The notes beneath the pieces are model-generated. The model had not been told where the DNA came from. It was given only the letters and a program-made list of their open reading frames with translations, and searched no databases. Below are positions 1-12,234 of a DNA stretch of 64,000 nt, in pieces. Location: assembly GCA_021229015.1 (NCBI GenBank), contig CM037778.1:82503842-82567841 (forward strand), written 5' to 3'. Within the stretch, counting starts at the first letter, position 1; every line of letters starts with the position of its first letter. A program made the position numbers and the translations under genes. The stretch is from Solen grandis. Its lineage: Eukaryota > Mollusca > Bivalvia > Adapedonta > Solenidae.

Positions 1-28
1 AAGAGCAATAACTCGCTAAAGCCTTTGA

Positions 29-226
29 GGGCGCCGTGGTCCAGTGGTAACGTATCGGATTACGGATCCGAAGGTTGTGGGTTCGAACCCCGTTGGAGGC
101 AAGAATTCTTCACGATCTTCCCAGGTGCAAAGTACTGGTCCAACCCAGGACCGTCGAGAGGGACTAGTATAAGTTATAAGAACTTGTTTCCCAATCGACG
201 TAAAATAAATAAATTTAAATAAATAA
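29..226 (+). mobile_element. tRNA-derived SINE (Arg-ACG-like head)
   Basis: The head folds as a tRNA. It has a GGCGCCG acceptor, a D-arm TGGTCCAGTGGTAACG, an anticodon stem TCGGA/TCCGA with loop TTACGGA (anticodon ACG), and a T-arm with GGTTCGAACCCC, so A-box and B-box promoter elements are visible. It is followed by a non-tRNA body and an A/T-rich tail (AAATAAATAAATTTAAATAAA), which marks a SINE rather than a functional tRNA gene. Related copies lie at 51419 and 55717. The body shares the tail '..TTGTTTCCCAATCGACGTAAAATAAATA' type sequence with the SINE at 44257. Confidence 0.75.
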
Positions 227-900
227 AGCCTGTAAGAAAGTACTTAGGTCGTGTTCCATGTTGGTACATCACTTAACTGTTTGTCCGAGTTTCAGAGCGC
301 AGTCACTGATAATTGAAAAGTTTACACGCATATACATAGTAAAATATTCTAATATTCCGTGCACTCCTTAATATTGAGCAACTCATCTGTTAAAAGTGAC
401 CATTTATCCTTTTTTCTGCCATCTGTCTATCGTGTGTTTGTGTTTGTGGTAGAGAATGACCGGTGCGAACGCAGAGAGTCTGCCTATATAGCGATTCCGC
501 AGAGAGCCCGCCGATATGGTTATGCACCGTGGTTGTAGAGTGATACTGTAAGATTTTCCCTTGCCCTGTAGTTTAGGATAATATTGAGTTATTTAGGTTT
601 TTATTCGCGTGGACTGATTTCGTCTCATTTACAGCATTGTGTAGTAACATATTTATTTTTCTTTATCATGTAGGTAGCTGATGCATCCCCGTTTCTGTGT
701 TATCATTGGTCAACTATGCCAGAGATGATATTGTAGAAGACTGACTTTTATTTTAATGATTATTTTGAAGTATTTGAAATGCCGTCATGATATGGATGAT
801 ATTTTTGTTCGGTTATCGAGAGACGTGCAAATGCACCTGCAAGCTTTTGTGGTTTCATGTCACCTTTGGACATACGTGTTAGCGTTGTAAATATGTAACG
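227..900. other. no recognisable feature
   Basis: AT-rich sequence with stops in all frames. I see no domain, repeat or RNA signal. Confidence 0.5.
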
Positions 901-904
901 TCTA

Positions 905-1600
905 TGTTGTTGCGTGTTTGAAGCATACGTTCAGAATGCCCAAAGTACCAAAGTCCATGGGAGCTGCACCCGGGCTTTATGGCATCCATTCTGCAGGAGT
1001 TACATAATTGACTTTGTGTTTCTTGAAAAAAAATCAATCATTTTGGCAGTGTGACTAGAAGCCGAACACCACATCATTTTCTCTTCCAGTAAAAACACGC
1101 GGAAATGGCTTTCGAACCTTGTCTATGTAATACATGTACTTTGCATTGACTTTCACCTATATTGATAAAAATCAAAGACGTCTTGCCATAGAAACTAACA
1201 ACGGCCAAAACCATAAACTCAGGTGCAACGAACTCCAGTTTGTCATAGCCCCGTCATTTGTGACTACGTTTTCCCATTTCCATGATCGAGCACGTCGTTT
1301 CAAAATATCTGGGCTAAACTAACCCTATGAACACATTTTATCTTGAGTTTGGCTTTTAGAAATTTTGCTATAATTCTGATAGCAGTGCCTAGAGACACCC
1401 TACACTTAGCTGTCATTTCTCTTTGTATGGGCGAATTCACCAATTTAATTATATTACGGATTTTCCGTACGACGTCAGCAGTAGCTTCTTTACGACGTTT
1501 GGTACGACAAGTTCCACTTGTACGTTGTTGCGAACTACACCTTTACCATGTTGAATGCGATTTACAGTAGCAACAGGATCGTTATGTCCCATCTGCTTTC
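905..1600 (-). pseudogene. mariner/Tc1-family transposase relic
   Basis: Read on the minus strand from about 1600 down, frame-shifted pieces match a mariner transposase. First come helix-turn-helix-like segments (TADVVRKIRNIIKLV, SLGTAIRIIAKFLKAK), then a central piece containing VTNDGAM, then VKVNAKYMYYIDKVRKPF. The last piece reads HKVNYVTPAEWMP..SPGAAPMDF, the familiar C-terminal segment that carries the final catalytic aspartate before the end of the protein. Several stops and frameshifts interrupt it, so it is dead. Family assignment rests on motif recognition. Terminal inverted repeats were not located. Confidence 0.7.
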
Positions 1601-2373
1601 TTTCACACTGTTTCTGTAGGACATTTTTTGCTCCAAAATCCCTAAAATTATGCCCTCAACAAAATAAATTATTTTTGGTCTAACCAAATGGCTGATATTG
1701 TTTATTTTAAAATATGACTCATGCTTGATATCATATTAGTTGGTCTGAATTTCCTTTTAATATATTGTCATTAAATAAGGTCGTAATTTATAAAGAATCT
1801 TGAGTTTCATTGTTTTCTTTCCTGTTCTAAAAATCATCTGGAAGACAATTTTTTACGCTGGTAAATATTGTGGCTATGCAAAATAAAAAGTATTCCCCGA
1901 CTACTTCCTTCATTATTTCTAAGGACTAGATATTGGATATAGCGAAAAGTCACCTTAGACAAAATAATTTGTAGGTCTCTATACTAAAGTTTATCTGTAA
2001 AATGTTCGATTACCACAAAATTGCCCGTCATTATCACAGTTTGACAGTGTTCACAAACGCAGCGCTTTTTGCTGCTTAATAGCTATCACCGTAATATGTA
2101 CGTCGTTATGGTTATGCTATTGATTTCAATTTAAGCCAGCAGAAAAGCAGTTTCGTAAGAATGACAAAGGTATGGCCGTAGGCATTATTTTATGTAACGT
2201 ATGTCAAATACATATAATATACTCAATAACACTAACCTGTTAAATATTTCTTTTTGCATTTAAAAAACTCGCGTCCTTGATATTGCTCTTTATAATTTAA
2301 CTGAGATTTAAAAGAAAGAGGAAGAAATACCCACCGCAGGCCATATCAAAATGGACAGTCCGCCGAGAAGTGT
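1601..2373. other. no recognisable feature
   Basis: AT-rich, with no supported coding, RNA or repeat structure. Confidence 0.45.
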
Positions 2374-2520
2374 AAAAAGACAGACATATCACTTCTGAAA
2401 AAAAAATGCGAAAATGCAAATAGAATTAAAAAAGGAGAGAAGAAAGTTGAAATCGTCAGTAGTTACGGTATTTCACCAATCACTTTAACTGGGATTTTAA
2501 AGAACGAGGATGAAATACCC
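2374..2520 (+). pseudogene. pogo/Tigger-like (CENP-B type) HTH fragment
   Basis: An open stretch encodes a psq/CENP-B-like helix-turn-helix: a charged start, then KKVEIVSSYGISPITLTGIL and KNEDEI. This resembles the N-terminal DNA-binding domain of pogo/Tigger transposases ('..EVAREYGI..STLSTILKNK..'). No DDE domain was seen downstream. It is a fragment only, and moderately supported. Confidence 0.45.
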
Positions 2521-2659
2521 GACTCCTACCAGTGCCATACTATTTCACCATAACACCATCGTTCATCAAATTATGAAATTGTTGAGAAGCATTGTATGAG
2601 TGTTTTAAAGCAGCTTGTGTCAGACACCTCGGACATATACTGTTGATATGTATATGTTG

Positions 2660-2818
2660 TTGTATTGGGGGTTTACCGTCGCTGCGATAGTATTTCAATC
2701 ATATAGCGACGTCCAGCTAATTACAGGTGGAGGAAGACCCCGAGTACACAAAGGTACCCGGGTAGAACCTCCGACCTACCGCAAGCCAGCTGGAAGGCTT
2801 CCTCACGTTGACATGTAT
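2660..2818 (-). mobile_element. SINE fragment, RUDI-like tail family
   Basis: The minus strand carries the family body. It runs from the tail sequence complementary to 'TTTACCGTCGCTGCGATAGT' through 'CAGCTAATTACAGGTGGAGG' to 'CAGCTGGAAGGCTTCCTCAC'. The same body occurs at 6037 (+), 41868 (-) and 61517 (+). The tRNA-like head is missing here. Confidence 0.6.
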
Positions 2819-2829
2819 ACATGTACTGA

Positions 2830-3360
2830 ATATTGATATAGTTTTCCATGAATGTTAAACAGGGAAATATACATTTTGTAAAACATGGTCATGGCTGTTC
2901 TTATTTCACGATTTACCCTATTTTGTTACCATTCATATAAACTTGGAGTTTACAAAAATAACATAGATTTCCTGTGTCTTTATTTTAAATGAAATTTTCG
3001 TTTTAAGGGTAAGACGAAATTTGGATACGACGAAATAATTTGCAAGGTCCCCATAATTTCGTTATAAGAGAGCTTTATTGTAGCACTGAATGTCTTCAAA
3101 AGTCTATTTGTAAAATCCCGGGACTACTTGCATCTTTTGAAGTTAATGACCTCTTGCATACAGCTTTTCCCCAATGCTCGCCTGAATATGCATCCAAATC
3201 AAAAGTATTCAGTATTTCAGGAAACCATCTAAAGATCCTAGAGATAGACACACAAATTCAATGTTCTTCACACCTAATATCTCATTTGCTGTGGTGGAAA
3301 CAAAAACATAACATTTAAAGGTTCGATCTCTTCAGAATCAGTTGACAGAAGTAACCATCA
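2830..3360. other. no recognisable feature
   Basis: A short open frame lies at 3040-3318, but it has no recognisable domain and is not called as a gene. Confidence 0.4.
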
Positions 3361-3369
3361 CTACAAATG

Positions 3370-4215
3370 CATCAAAGACCATGTACAGGGGTCATGTTGC
3401 GAACTTGATCATGCAGGTTTCACGGACCTCTCACAGCAACAATAATGGCATATCAATCTGCTAGAAATGGAAGCTATTCTTATGGCACTGAGCAGTTATT
3501 GAATATTCAGAAATCAGTTTTGATCCCATCGGACAAGATAACCTGTGTCCAATATATAAATCGCCAAGGGGGGACACGCTCTAGCCAGTTACACTTCAAA
3601 ACTTCGTAGAATTGGCATTTGGCTATCAAGAATCAGATATCTCTAAAAGCTGTACATTTGTGTGGCAAGGAAAACCGCCTAGCAGCCCAGTTGAGTCGTC
3701 GAAAAAAATTAGCAACAGAATGGTCCTTGATTGTGCAGAATATTTTTGCGATGTAGGGTCACCCATTGATGGATCTGTATGTATCGAATCTGAACCATCA
3801 AACGGAAATAATCTGCACCTGGTATCTGAGTTTTCTGGCATTTGCAATAGATGCTCTCTCAGTTTCGTGGGAGGCATGTTTGCTTAAGCTTACCCCCTTC
3901 CCCCAATATGTCTGATACAAAAATGTCTAATGCACATGTCTCAATTTCAGTGCGAGATTATCCGGATAGCCCTTCTGTGGCCACGCAAGCTTTGGTACAC
4001 TTCTGAATGCAACTCATGTACACTTACCTTTGATTCCAGCTTTGCTGGTGCAGCCAAAGAAAAAACCTTTTCATCCACAGCCAGATCTGTTTCAGCTGAC
4101 GGCATGGAGACTGTCGACAGACAATTCCAAGATAGAGGCTTTTCGAAAAGGTCACGAAAACCTCTCAGAGAGTCATGGCGTAGAGGAACTCAAAATGGCT
4201 AAATCCAATTTCAGG
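3370..4215 (+). pseudogene. DIRS-like retroelement, RNase H and downstream part
   Basis: Degenerate reading frames show 'HINLLEMEAILMAL' and 'QYINRQGGTRS', typical of the RNase H domain of DIRS/gypsy-type elements. They are followed by LCGKENRLAAQLSRRK, 'EWSL', IALLWPRKLWYTS and FHPQPDLFQLTAWRLS, the conserved tail after RNase H in DIRS retrotransposons. Frameshifts and stops occur near 3500, 3610 and 4000. DIRS elements integrate with a tyrosine recombinase. I could not identify that domain, but the remnant may run on to about 4560. Confidence 0.65.
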
Positions 4216-6034
4216 AGATTTGTACCTGGGGGCACAATTGCAGGTTACAGATCCTGTTGTCAGTGGTATTGTCTCCAATAGATGGTTTCAAAGTCTGGCA
4301 GCAGATTTATCATAGTTGGTTTAAATTCTGGGCCTCTACAGAAAAAGTTAGTTCCAGAATGAAATCCAGAATCTGTACTTTCCTCTTTGCAAAATAAGCT
4401 ATTTGAACCTACGAGGAAAGGTTCTTTAAAATGCGTTACCTTCAAGACTGTATTCTTGATTTTCTTTTACCCGTTTCAGGAAATGTAGCGACATCCAGTC
4501 TCTGCATCTAAGTGAGGGCTCAGTCAACGTTCAAAATTCAGGCATTTTCAAGACATGGGTTATCTAAAAAAAACAGGCAGGGCCATTATGGTACAAACAC
4601 TTTCATACCAACCTTTGAAGAGAATAAAAATGACTCTAAGGTGTCTCAATTATTATTTAAAAAAAAGAAACTTTTCTGAAAGGGCCTTATGAGTCAGGTG
4701 AAAAACAAGTTTTCTTGAGTTTGAGAATTTGAATGAACCGCATAAAGATGCAATACTACAGATACGTCAATTTAGCTGGAATATTTTGAAATTCTCAGTT
4801 TGTAACAAATCATGGACATTTATAATCTATGATGGAGCTTCGAGAAAGAAAATGTTTATAAAATCTTGCCTGATGCCTGATATTACCTTACGGATTATCT
4901 ACAATACCGTAATCATATCCACAAAAACGGAATTTCACGGCCACCAATTCGGCTGATTCTGACAAGTCCCGGAAACTGCCTTATTTACATAAATATAAAA
5001 AAACAAGCAATCTAAAAATAGAAGTGCATGCATCACTTCATCTGGGAGTACAGTGCTCAACTTTATTGAATTATTTCTCCGATGAAAAACAAGTTGTTAC
5101 ACATTAATTCATTTTCACTAAAGATCTTTACTGGCTTAGAAGGTGCCCGACACAGATAGTATAAACACACACTTCAACATTCACACCGTGCACGGAATAT
5201 ACATGGGGGCACTCCCTAGATACCAGTTTTATTAATTACAAACGCTTATGATTATGCATCTACGAGGGCCAATCTGATTACGTGACAGAGCTCGATCGAT
5301 TCCGGAAGTCTTCGTGTAAATATTCGGGAAAACTTCGTGAAGAGGTAGAGGAATTTATTTCCTACAGTCATTTAATATGTTAGTGATTCTATCGACATCA
5401 ATCGGGCTAACCGTTTTTACATGCAGAGGCAACATTTTGCATATCGTCAAAAGAATGATTGAATTAATATATTTTCGCTTTTTTTTGTATGTATAGCATT
5501 GATTTTGGGTAGTATTGCAACTATAAAAACTGTTTTCTCTTTGTATTACAAAATATACACGAGGATCTGTATACATTCAAGATTTTCTTTGTTGAAGTAA
5601 TAAACAATCTCCAAGAAACTCGAGGAACTCTGCACGGCTGCCTTATGTAAACAAGAGAATCCCCTACAGCTAAATGTAAGTGGGCGAGAAATTTGCTGTT
5701 TCAGTGATATTCATGACGTTTCGAGCGCTTCCGAATGCGATCGGATTGTTTCCGACTATGTTAGGTAATATCCTTGTGCTCTCGTCAGCAGTTCAAAAGT
5801 CGGCGGTTTCCTAAAATTTCAATCTTTCAACTTTTCTGGAATTATTAATGCTGCACGCTATATTTTCACACAGTGTTTCAACTTTCCAAAATTTTGTTGG
5901 ATCAATTTTTTTTATTGATCATTTATATCAAGATATTTGTATGGAAAATTTCATTTATATATTAGTATTTACCTAATGCAGATGTAAGTATCCCAACCTG
6001 AAATATGTAACAAGTCCAGTAATCAAGATGTCGC
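4216..6034. other. no clear feature
   Basis: The first about 350 bp may be a decayed continuation of the DIRS-like element. The remainder is AT-rich sequence without recognisable genes. Confidence 0.35.
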
Positions 6035-6232
6035 TTTAACACTCACTCGGCCCCTCACCGCGTGGGTTCGAATCCCGGCAGGGTCATTCGGATTCTCATG
6101 TGAGGAAGCCTTCCAGCTGGCTTGCGGTAGGTCGATGGTCCTACCTGGATGCCTCCGTGCATTCGGGGTCTTCTTCCACTATATGCTTGAAATACTGTCG
6201 AAGCGACGGTAAACTCAAATAGTCAAGTCAAG
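6035..6232 (+). mobile_element. SINE, tRNA-derived, 5' truncated
   Basis: It begins inside a tRNA-like head: CTCGGCCCCTCACCGCGTGG, then GGTTCGAATCCCGGCAGGGTC (B box). The body is GAGGAAGCCTTCCAGCTGGC and the tail TGAAATACTGTCGAAGCGACGG, ending in AGTCAAGTCA. It is the same family as 61517, which retains the full head. Confidence 0.75.
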
Positions 6233-6914
6233 ATGTCGCTCGTAAAACCATGTTTGCACATATGTAATTAATAATATCGGGTTACCAACAAAATGGAGGT
6301 TATAAAATAATAAATATACGTCGACAGAGAGACAAAATGTACATACACTGTTTTGTTCCGTTTAAATTTGACAACACTCTTATCACTATATTGTTACGTC
6401 AATCTGTAATTTGTTATTTGTCTTATTTAAGTATTTTAGTCATTTTATCTGTGTTTTTTTCTCCAAGTTATGATTGAAGTTTTCGGAGATAGGCGAAGTT
6501 ACGCGATTTGAGTGAAACAATGTTTGATTCTATGTAACGATACGGGCAGGAAAAAGCAAGGATAATGGTGCAAATCTGCTGCTTTCTATAATAGACATTT
6601 TAACGAGCAAACTCCGCGGGGTATTAAACTAATAAAATTGGAAGGCACTCAGACAAGGACTAAACACAACTCTACACAATTCTATCCAACAATATCATAA
6701 ACATCGGGGTAAACAAAAGCAAGGAAGTAAATTGGGCCAAAATTTACGTGACCCGGCAAACAGTGTGTGTGTGTGTGCCTTACGTTTAGAGGTTAAAAAA
6801 CACAGACCTTGGTTTGCCTCGTTTGGCAAATGCTACGGTCACAATGTCAAACTGCCGCCTGCCTGTTTTTAGACATCGGCGGATTCTAAAAGGTACATGC
6901 CGCCGGCCGATTTT

Positions 6915-7455
6915 TTTTAGCTCACCTGAGCACAACGTGCTCAAGGTGAGCTTTTGTAATCGCCCTTCGTCCGGCGCCCGACGTGCGTCGTCAACAATTT
7001 AGCTTGTAAACACTCTAGAGGCCATATTTTCAGACAAGTCTTCATGAAACTTAGTCAGAATGTTTGTCTCTATAAAATCTTGGACAAGTTCGAAATTGGG
7101 TCATGTGGGGTCAAAAAGTAAGTCACGAGGTCAAATCTTAGTAAAACCTTGTTAACACTCTAGAGGCCACATTTTTTACCCAATCTTCATGAAACTTGGT
7201 CAGAATGTTTGTTTCGATAAAATCTTGGACAAGTTCGACTTTGGGTCATATGAGGTCAAAAAGTAGGTCATGCAGTCAAATCTTAGAAAAACCATGTTAA
7301 CAGTCTAGAGGCCACATTTTTGGCTCAATCTTCATGAAACTTGGCCAGAATGTTTGTTTCCATAATATCTTGATCAAGTTCGAAGTTGGGTCATGTGGGG
7401 TCAAAAAGTAGATCCATATGAAAAATCCAACATATGCTGCTCATTTATAATCAGG
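6915..7455 (-). repeat. bivalve-type repeat with internal about 125-bp units
   Basis: One end is TTTTTAGCTCACCTGAGCAC. The interior holds about three tandem units, each with 'CTAGAGGCCA..TTCATGAAACTTGGTCAGAATGTTTG..TCTTGGACAAGTTCGA..GGGTCATGTGGGGTCAAAAAGTA', starting near 7010, 7155 and 7300. The other end matches 'ATATGCTGCTCATTTATAA', which is seen inverted at 13297. A second, shorter member lies at 13252-13512 in the opposite orientation. No coding capacity was seen. Confidence 0.6.
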
Positions 7456-7539
7456 TGACCGATTCAGGGCCACCATGGCCCCCTTGTTTACAAATCGGTG
7501 CGAGTGGCCATAAACAACTGCCAGTAAAAGGATGCCTGA

Positions 7540-8340
7540 CGGGTTCCGGGCGGCGGCAGGCGGTTTCTAAAGTTCGAGGGGTGTGTGACGTCATCAGGGT
7601 GTCGACCGGTTGCAGTTAGGCGACAGGCCGGCAACCGTCAGAATTTATCTTCCGGCGACCAGGCGGACACAGGCCATTTCCATTTACACCTGCAACCGGT
7701 CGGCGATCTAACTGCCACCGGCCGACGCCCGCCGAATAATCTGACGGCGGCAAGCCGGTTTCAGGCGGGGGGGGGGGGGGGGGGGGGGGGGGTCAACCGA
7801 GATTGCTCTCGTATCACTACAAAGTGTACATTATTATTTTTCAAAAAAACTTAGCACAAAATAAATAATTTTTCAGAAAATAACTTTTTTCCCTTCCAAC
7901 AAGATGCCCCCCTTAAGACAGCGGCAAGGGGAAGGGCAAGTCGCCAGCCCAGAAGCGCAAGAGACCAGAGGCCCAGCCTCAGCGAGAACCTAGCAACAGC
8001 AGCACCGACGACGAGATCGAGCCCGATCCTAACCCCGACGTGGATGCTGGAGAGTGGCAGTTAATTCCTTCTGGTCGCCGGCCGATTTTTGAAGGCAGTC
8101 AAGCTCCCCGACCGAGAAAAATCGCGCTTCAGCCCGACTGCCGCTTGCCAGCCACCGCGCGACTTCAAAATGCGAGCGGCCGGCGCCCTGGCGACTGGCA
8201 AAATTGGAAAAATCGCTAGGACGTCGCCAGAAATTTAACTTTTTCTTTAAACTTCAGCGGCGTCCTATCGGCGTCTAAAATCACGACTGCCGCCTGCCGA
8301 TTGTGCCTGCCGCCGGGCTGCCACCGCCCAAATTTTAGTG
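7540..8340. other. GC-rich, CpG-rich island with a coding-like piece
   Basis: The block is rich in CCGGCCGA, GCCGCCTGCC and GGCGAC words, in sharp contrast to its surroundings. It is interrupted by a 26-G run at 7767-7792. Between about 7916 and 8067 one plus-strand frame is open and encodes a hydrophilic peptide with KGKGKSPAQKRKRPE followed by an acidic STDDEIEPDPNPDVD segment, which looks like a piece of a nuclear or gag-like protein. No start or homologue was recognised. The repeated CCGCC words on both sides suggest a mobile element flanking the piece. Confidence 0.4.
7767..7792. repeat. poly-G run (26)
   Basis: Uninterrupted G homopolymer, a likely site of sequencing-length error. Confidence 0.95.
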
Positions 8341-8344
8341 AAAA

Positions 8345-9000
8345 TTAGTGGTTTGTGACCGTAGGACATACGTTAGGGTAACATGACACATGAAACCACA
8401 TTAAATTACTTGCTGCGCTGCCTATACAAAATTTAAAGACTTCAGTTTGCTTAAAATTCCCTAACGCGCGTAATTCACTTAATGATTTAGCAATCATGAC
8501 AAAATACTTTTCCCATTGTCTGTTGGGATTTAAGATGGCTCTTACAAATATCAATATGACATATTACTGAAACAAATTAATAATGTGACATATGGACTTA
8601 CGTCTTGGCGGTTGATTTGTCTCTTGTATTATCCAAACTTTGTAAACTATAGAAACCATAATGACAGGTACCTGACAAAAATATTGATATTTGGTAAGTT
8701 CATCATATCTAACAAGCAAGCAATACAGACCCCTTCCAACAAATGATGTCAGTACTTTTTTATTTACGGTAGGAAACCTTAAGGCAACTTATAAATGACT
8801 ACATGGTGACACGGGGTTCGGGGTTGATGTTTGAGGAAAAGGACCAATGCACAACATTATCATAATATTTTACATGTTGAAATATAGACATAACGGTGTT
8901 TCAATATTGTTTCACAACATGCAATTAAGATTCGAATTATTCTATATAAGAAATCACCATCCAGCGAGCATTTCAGACATATGTCGAATTCAATAACACG
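8345..9000. other. no recognisable feature
   Basis: AT-rich. Nothing supported. Confidence 0.4.
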
Positions 9001-9002
9001 TT

Positions 9003-11215
9003 TTTATACGCCCGAAGGGTCGTATCATGTTATACCCTCAGTCTTCTGTCCGTCCGCCCGCCCGTCTGTCTGTTAGCAGAACCTCGTGAACGCAACTCCT
9101 CCTACACTACTGGAGGGATTTGGTTCAAACTAACAACAATACCTTTTATTTTGCATGTACACGAAAACTGGATTTCGCTCTCACACGCAACTTTCAAGAG
9201 TTATGGCCCCTTCTCATTTTTTCCTGTGGCAGAACCTCGTGAACGCAACACCTCCTACACTACTGGGGGATTTGATTCAAACTTACTAGCAATACCTGCC
9301 GTTATATTTGGATGTGCACAAAAGCTGGATTTCACTCTCACATGCAACTTTCAAGAGTTATGACCCCTTCTCATTTTATATACCTATATGCAGTTTAATA
9401 AGCAAAACCTCGTGAATGCAACACCTCCTACACTACTCGAGGGATTTGTTTCAAACTTACCAACAATATATGCCCTCAAATATGTGTAGTTGGGGTGTAT
9501 CGATAAGGAAACAGACTTTTCCACATTTATTATGACAGTATGCCACGAAAGTACCACATGGATGGAACCTAACAAAACAATATAACAACATTAGAATAAT
9601 GAAATAATTTTTAATTTAACAATTAAAAAAAAACAGATAATATTGTAATAATTCACCGGAATATTACATGTTTACAATATTTCTGACAATATTTCATATA
9701 TCTGCATTCACTAAACAATACAATACAAATGCAATAAAATTACTGGGCATACATTTAGTTAATACAAAGATGAATATTTTAAACCAATTGGAATACAATC
9801 AAAGAATAAGAATAACTCTTACCAGACTCGTCGGCTTCAAATACTTTCCCAATGGGTATATAGATAAAACCCAGATTAATACAACAACCTGTCTCTTTGG
9901 AGTCGGTGGAAGAGTGCTGAATTCTCGTAACAAGATTTGTAACTTAAATTAAAATCTCGCGAGAACAATAATTCACTCAAGCATGAAAAACAACTAATAT
10001 GACATAACCAAATATGACTTGAGTGTATTGACTGCCAACCAGTGGTGACGCCGACGGACTACGAACCACGCGGTGCGGGTTCAAACCTGATATAAAATAT
10101 TCTTTTTTCATCATCTTATAATTTTACAGTTTATTAACAAAAATACTAAAAAATACAAATATTGACCTTTACTACATATAGATGTGCATGAAGGCTATAT
10201 TTCGCTCTCACATTCAACTTTCAAAGAGTTATGGCCCTTCTCAATGTTTCTTGTATGCAGTTTTACAAGCAGAACCTCATGAAGGCAACTCCTCTTCCAC
10301 TACTGTTTGTGTGTGTGTGTGTGTGTGTGGGGGGGATTTGGTTCAAACTTACCAGCAATTCTTGCCTTTTTATTTAGATGTGCTTGAAGGTTGGATTTTG
10401 CGCTCACATGCAACTTTCAAGTGTTTGGCCAGTTCTCATTTTTTCCTTTAGGCAGTTTTATAAGAAGAACCATGTGAACGCAATTCTTCTTCCTATACTT
10501 GACTTTGACCTTATTTTGCCATAACTTTGGACATGTTTTAAAATATGTATTTCTCTGTCATTCTTCAGTGTATTTTTAAACTTTGTATACTGATTTGTTA
10601 TCATATGAACCTTTGCAGGTGTAATTTTGGTCATGATCACTAGACAGATGTAAAAGTAAAATATTTTTTTTAAATGTCTTAAAATTTCACGGTTTTGTGT
10701 TGATTATCAAAAACTCAATGATTTGTATTTTTTTGTCTACAAATTTTACATCTTTGTGTTGTATACATTCTATTCCATGCATAGGTCAAGGTCATCCTTC
10801 AAGGTTAGAAGTCAAATTTAAAGGGAATGGGACTTCAAATTTGCATTTAAAGGCGTACAGTTTTAGTTGTGATTTTCAATGTCAACTTTTTTAAATGTTT
10901 AACAAAAATATTTAAAGTTGGCAAAAACAGACGAGCGTTGGCACCCGCATGCGGTGCTCTTGTTTAATCATATTATGTTATGATGTTAATGATTATGACT
11001 GATGTTTATGTTTTGATACAGATGTATCATTTTATTTGTTGTTACGATAATAATGATTTATGAAATGCCATGTTCATTGTTATATATTTCCCAATTATTC
11101 ACCAAGGGTTTGATTGATTAGGCTTCCTGTGAGGCAATAACGATCAGTTTTGTACCATATAACATACAATGCTTACCTTCGGGCGTATATTGACACGCTT
11201 TGCGGTGCTCTTATT
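9003..11215. repeat. mollusc 'ACGCCCGAAGG' repeat region
   Basis: It starts with TTTTATACGCCCGAAGGGTC and ends near 11172-11215 with the inverse CCTTCGGGCGTATA and GCGGTGCTCTTATTT. Internal units beginning GCAGAACCTCGTGAACGCAA occur near 9076, 9229, 9402 and 10269, each followed by 'CCTCCTACACTACTGG..GGATTTGGTTCAAACTTACC' and 'TCGCTCTCACATGCAACTTTCAAGAGTTATGGCCCC'. Unrelated AT-rich DNA at about 9480-10170 may be a nested insertion. Non-coding. Confidence 0.5.
10035..10092 (+). repeat. tRNA-like SINE head fragment
   Basis: The sequence CCAGTGGTGACGCCGACGGA, then CTACGAACC, then GTGCGGGTTCAAACCTGATA resembles A-box and B-box regions of a tRNA-derived SINE. No body was recognised. Confidence 0.35.
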
Positions 11216-12229
11216 TAAAAAAAAATATATGCCAAAATGTCTATATTTTGAACAAACGAAGCAAAAAATGGCAACTTTAAAAAAAAGACTAATGCACAAC
11301 ATTATCATATTTTACATGCTGAGATTTAAAATACAATGGTGTGTCAGTATTGTTACTTAATTGCAGTGAAGACTCGAACAATTCTATATAACATTTCACA
11401 ATCCAGCGGGTTTTTATTTGAAGAAGGCGCATTTCAAACATGTGTAGAAAACATTATGTAATAATTCTATTCCAAAAAGTCAATATTTTTAACCAACGAA
11501 GCAAAACTGGCATCTTTACGACATTTAATATTAACCTCTAATGTCAGGAAGACTTACAAATAAGCTTTGAGTCTCCGTTACTACTATTGATTTTGAAGCC
11601 ACACATGCCAATACTGACTCGACAGAAATGCAGGCAGTCAAAGCACTTCATCACGCAGTTGATCAAACTGATCTGGAATAAAGCTGGATCTTTAACCGTT
11701 TGTAATGAATGTCCGCCACGGCGCCTTGACTCAGCAACATGAAAATGAAATAATTCCCAAATATGGACGTAGCAGGACGGGACAGAACTTGACCCAACCG
11801 GACCAAATATCGCGTGTGGTCCTTATATATCCCCACGTGATCATAAATTAAATCATTTTATAACACGGGTGTCTCGATAGGGTCTGGGTGGTAAGGTGTG
11901 ACTACCTGAATCAAAACTACCTGAATCAAAACTGACCAATGGTTCATTTATTTGATATTGCATTGTACCCCATGATCCCTGACTGAATGCCTATCACTTC
12001 AGCAGCGACAAGTTTCAAATATATTTTAGTTTTACCTCCAGACTGAAAAAAGGTATCGCCAACGCCACATTATCTGCAGGAAGGCCGATAAACATGTTTA
12101 CAATTTTGCGATACACTATGGAGAACAGCTTTATCCATAAGTAAAACAAATGAAACGGCAATACATGTGCCATGCCAATTCTTATGATAACATGAATACG
12201 TGTCGAGGTTTTAGATAAACCATTCTGTG
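11216..12229. other. no recognisable feature
   Basis: AT-rich and without supported coding or repeat structure. Confidence 0.4.
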
Positions 12230-12234
12230 AATAT

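Noticed and set aside
29..100. Functional tRNA-Arg(ACG) gene
   Set aside because: The head is followed by a SINE body and A/T tail, and related truncated copies occur nearby, so it is a SINE head rather than a working tRNA gene.
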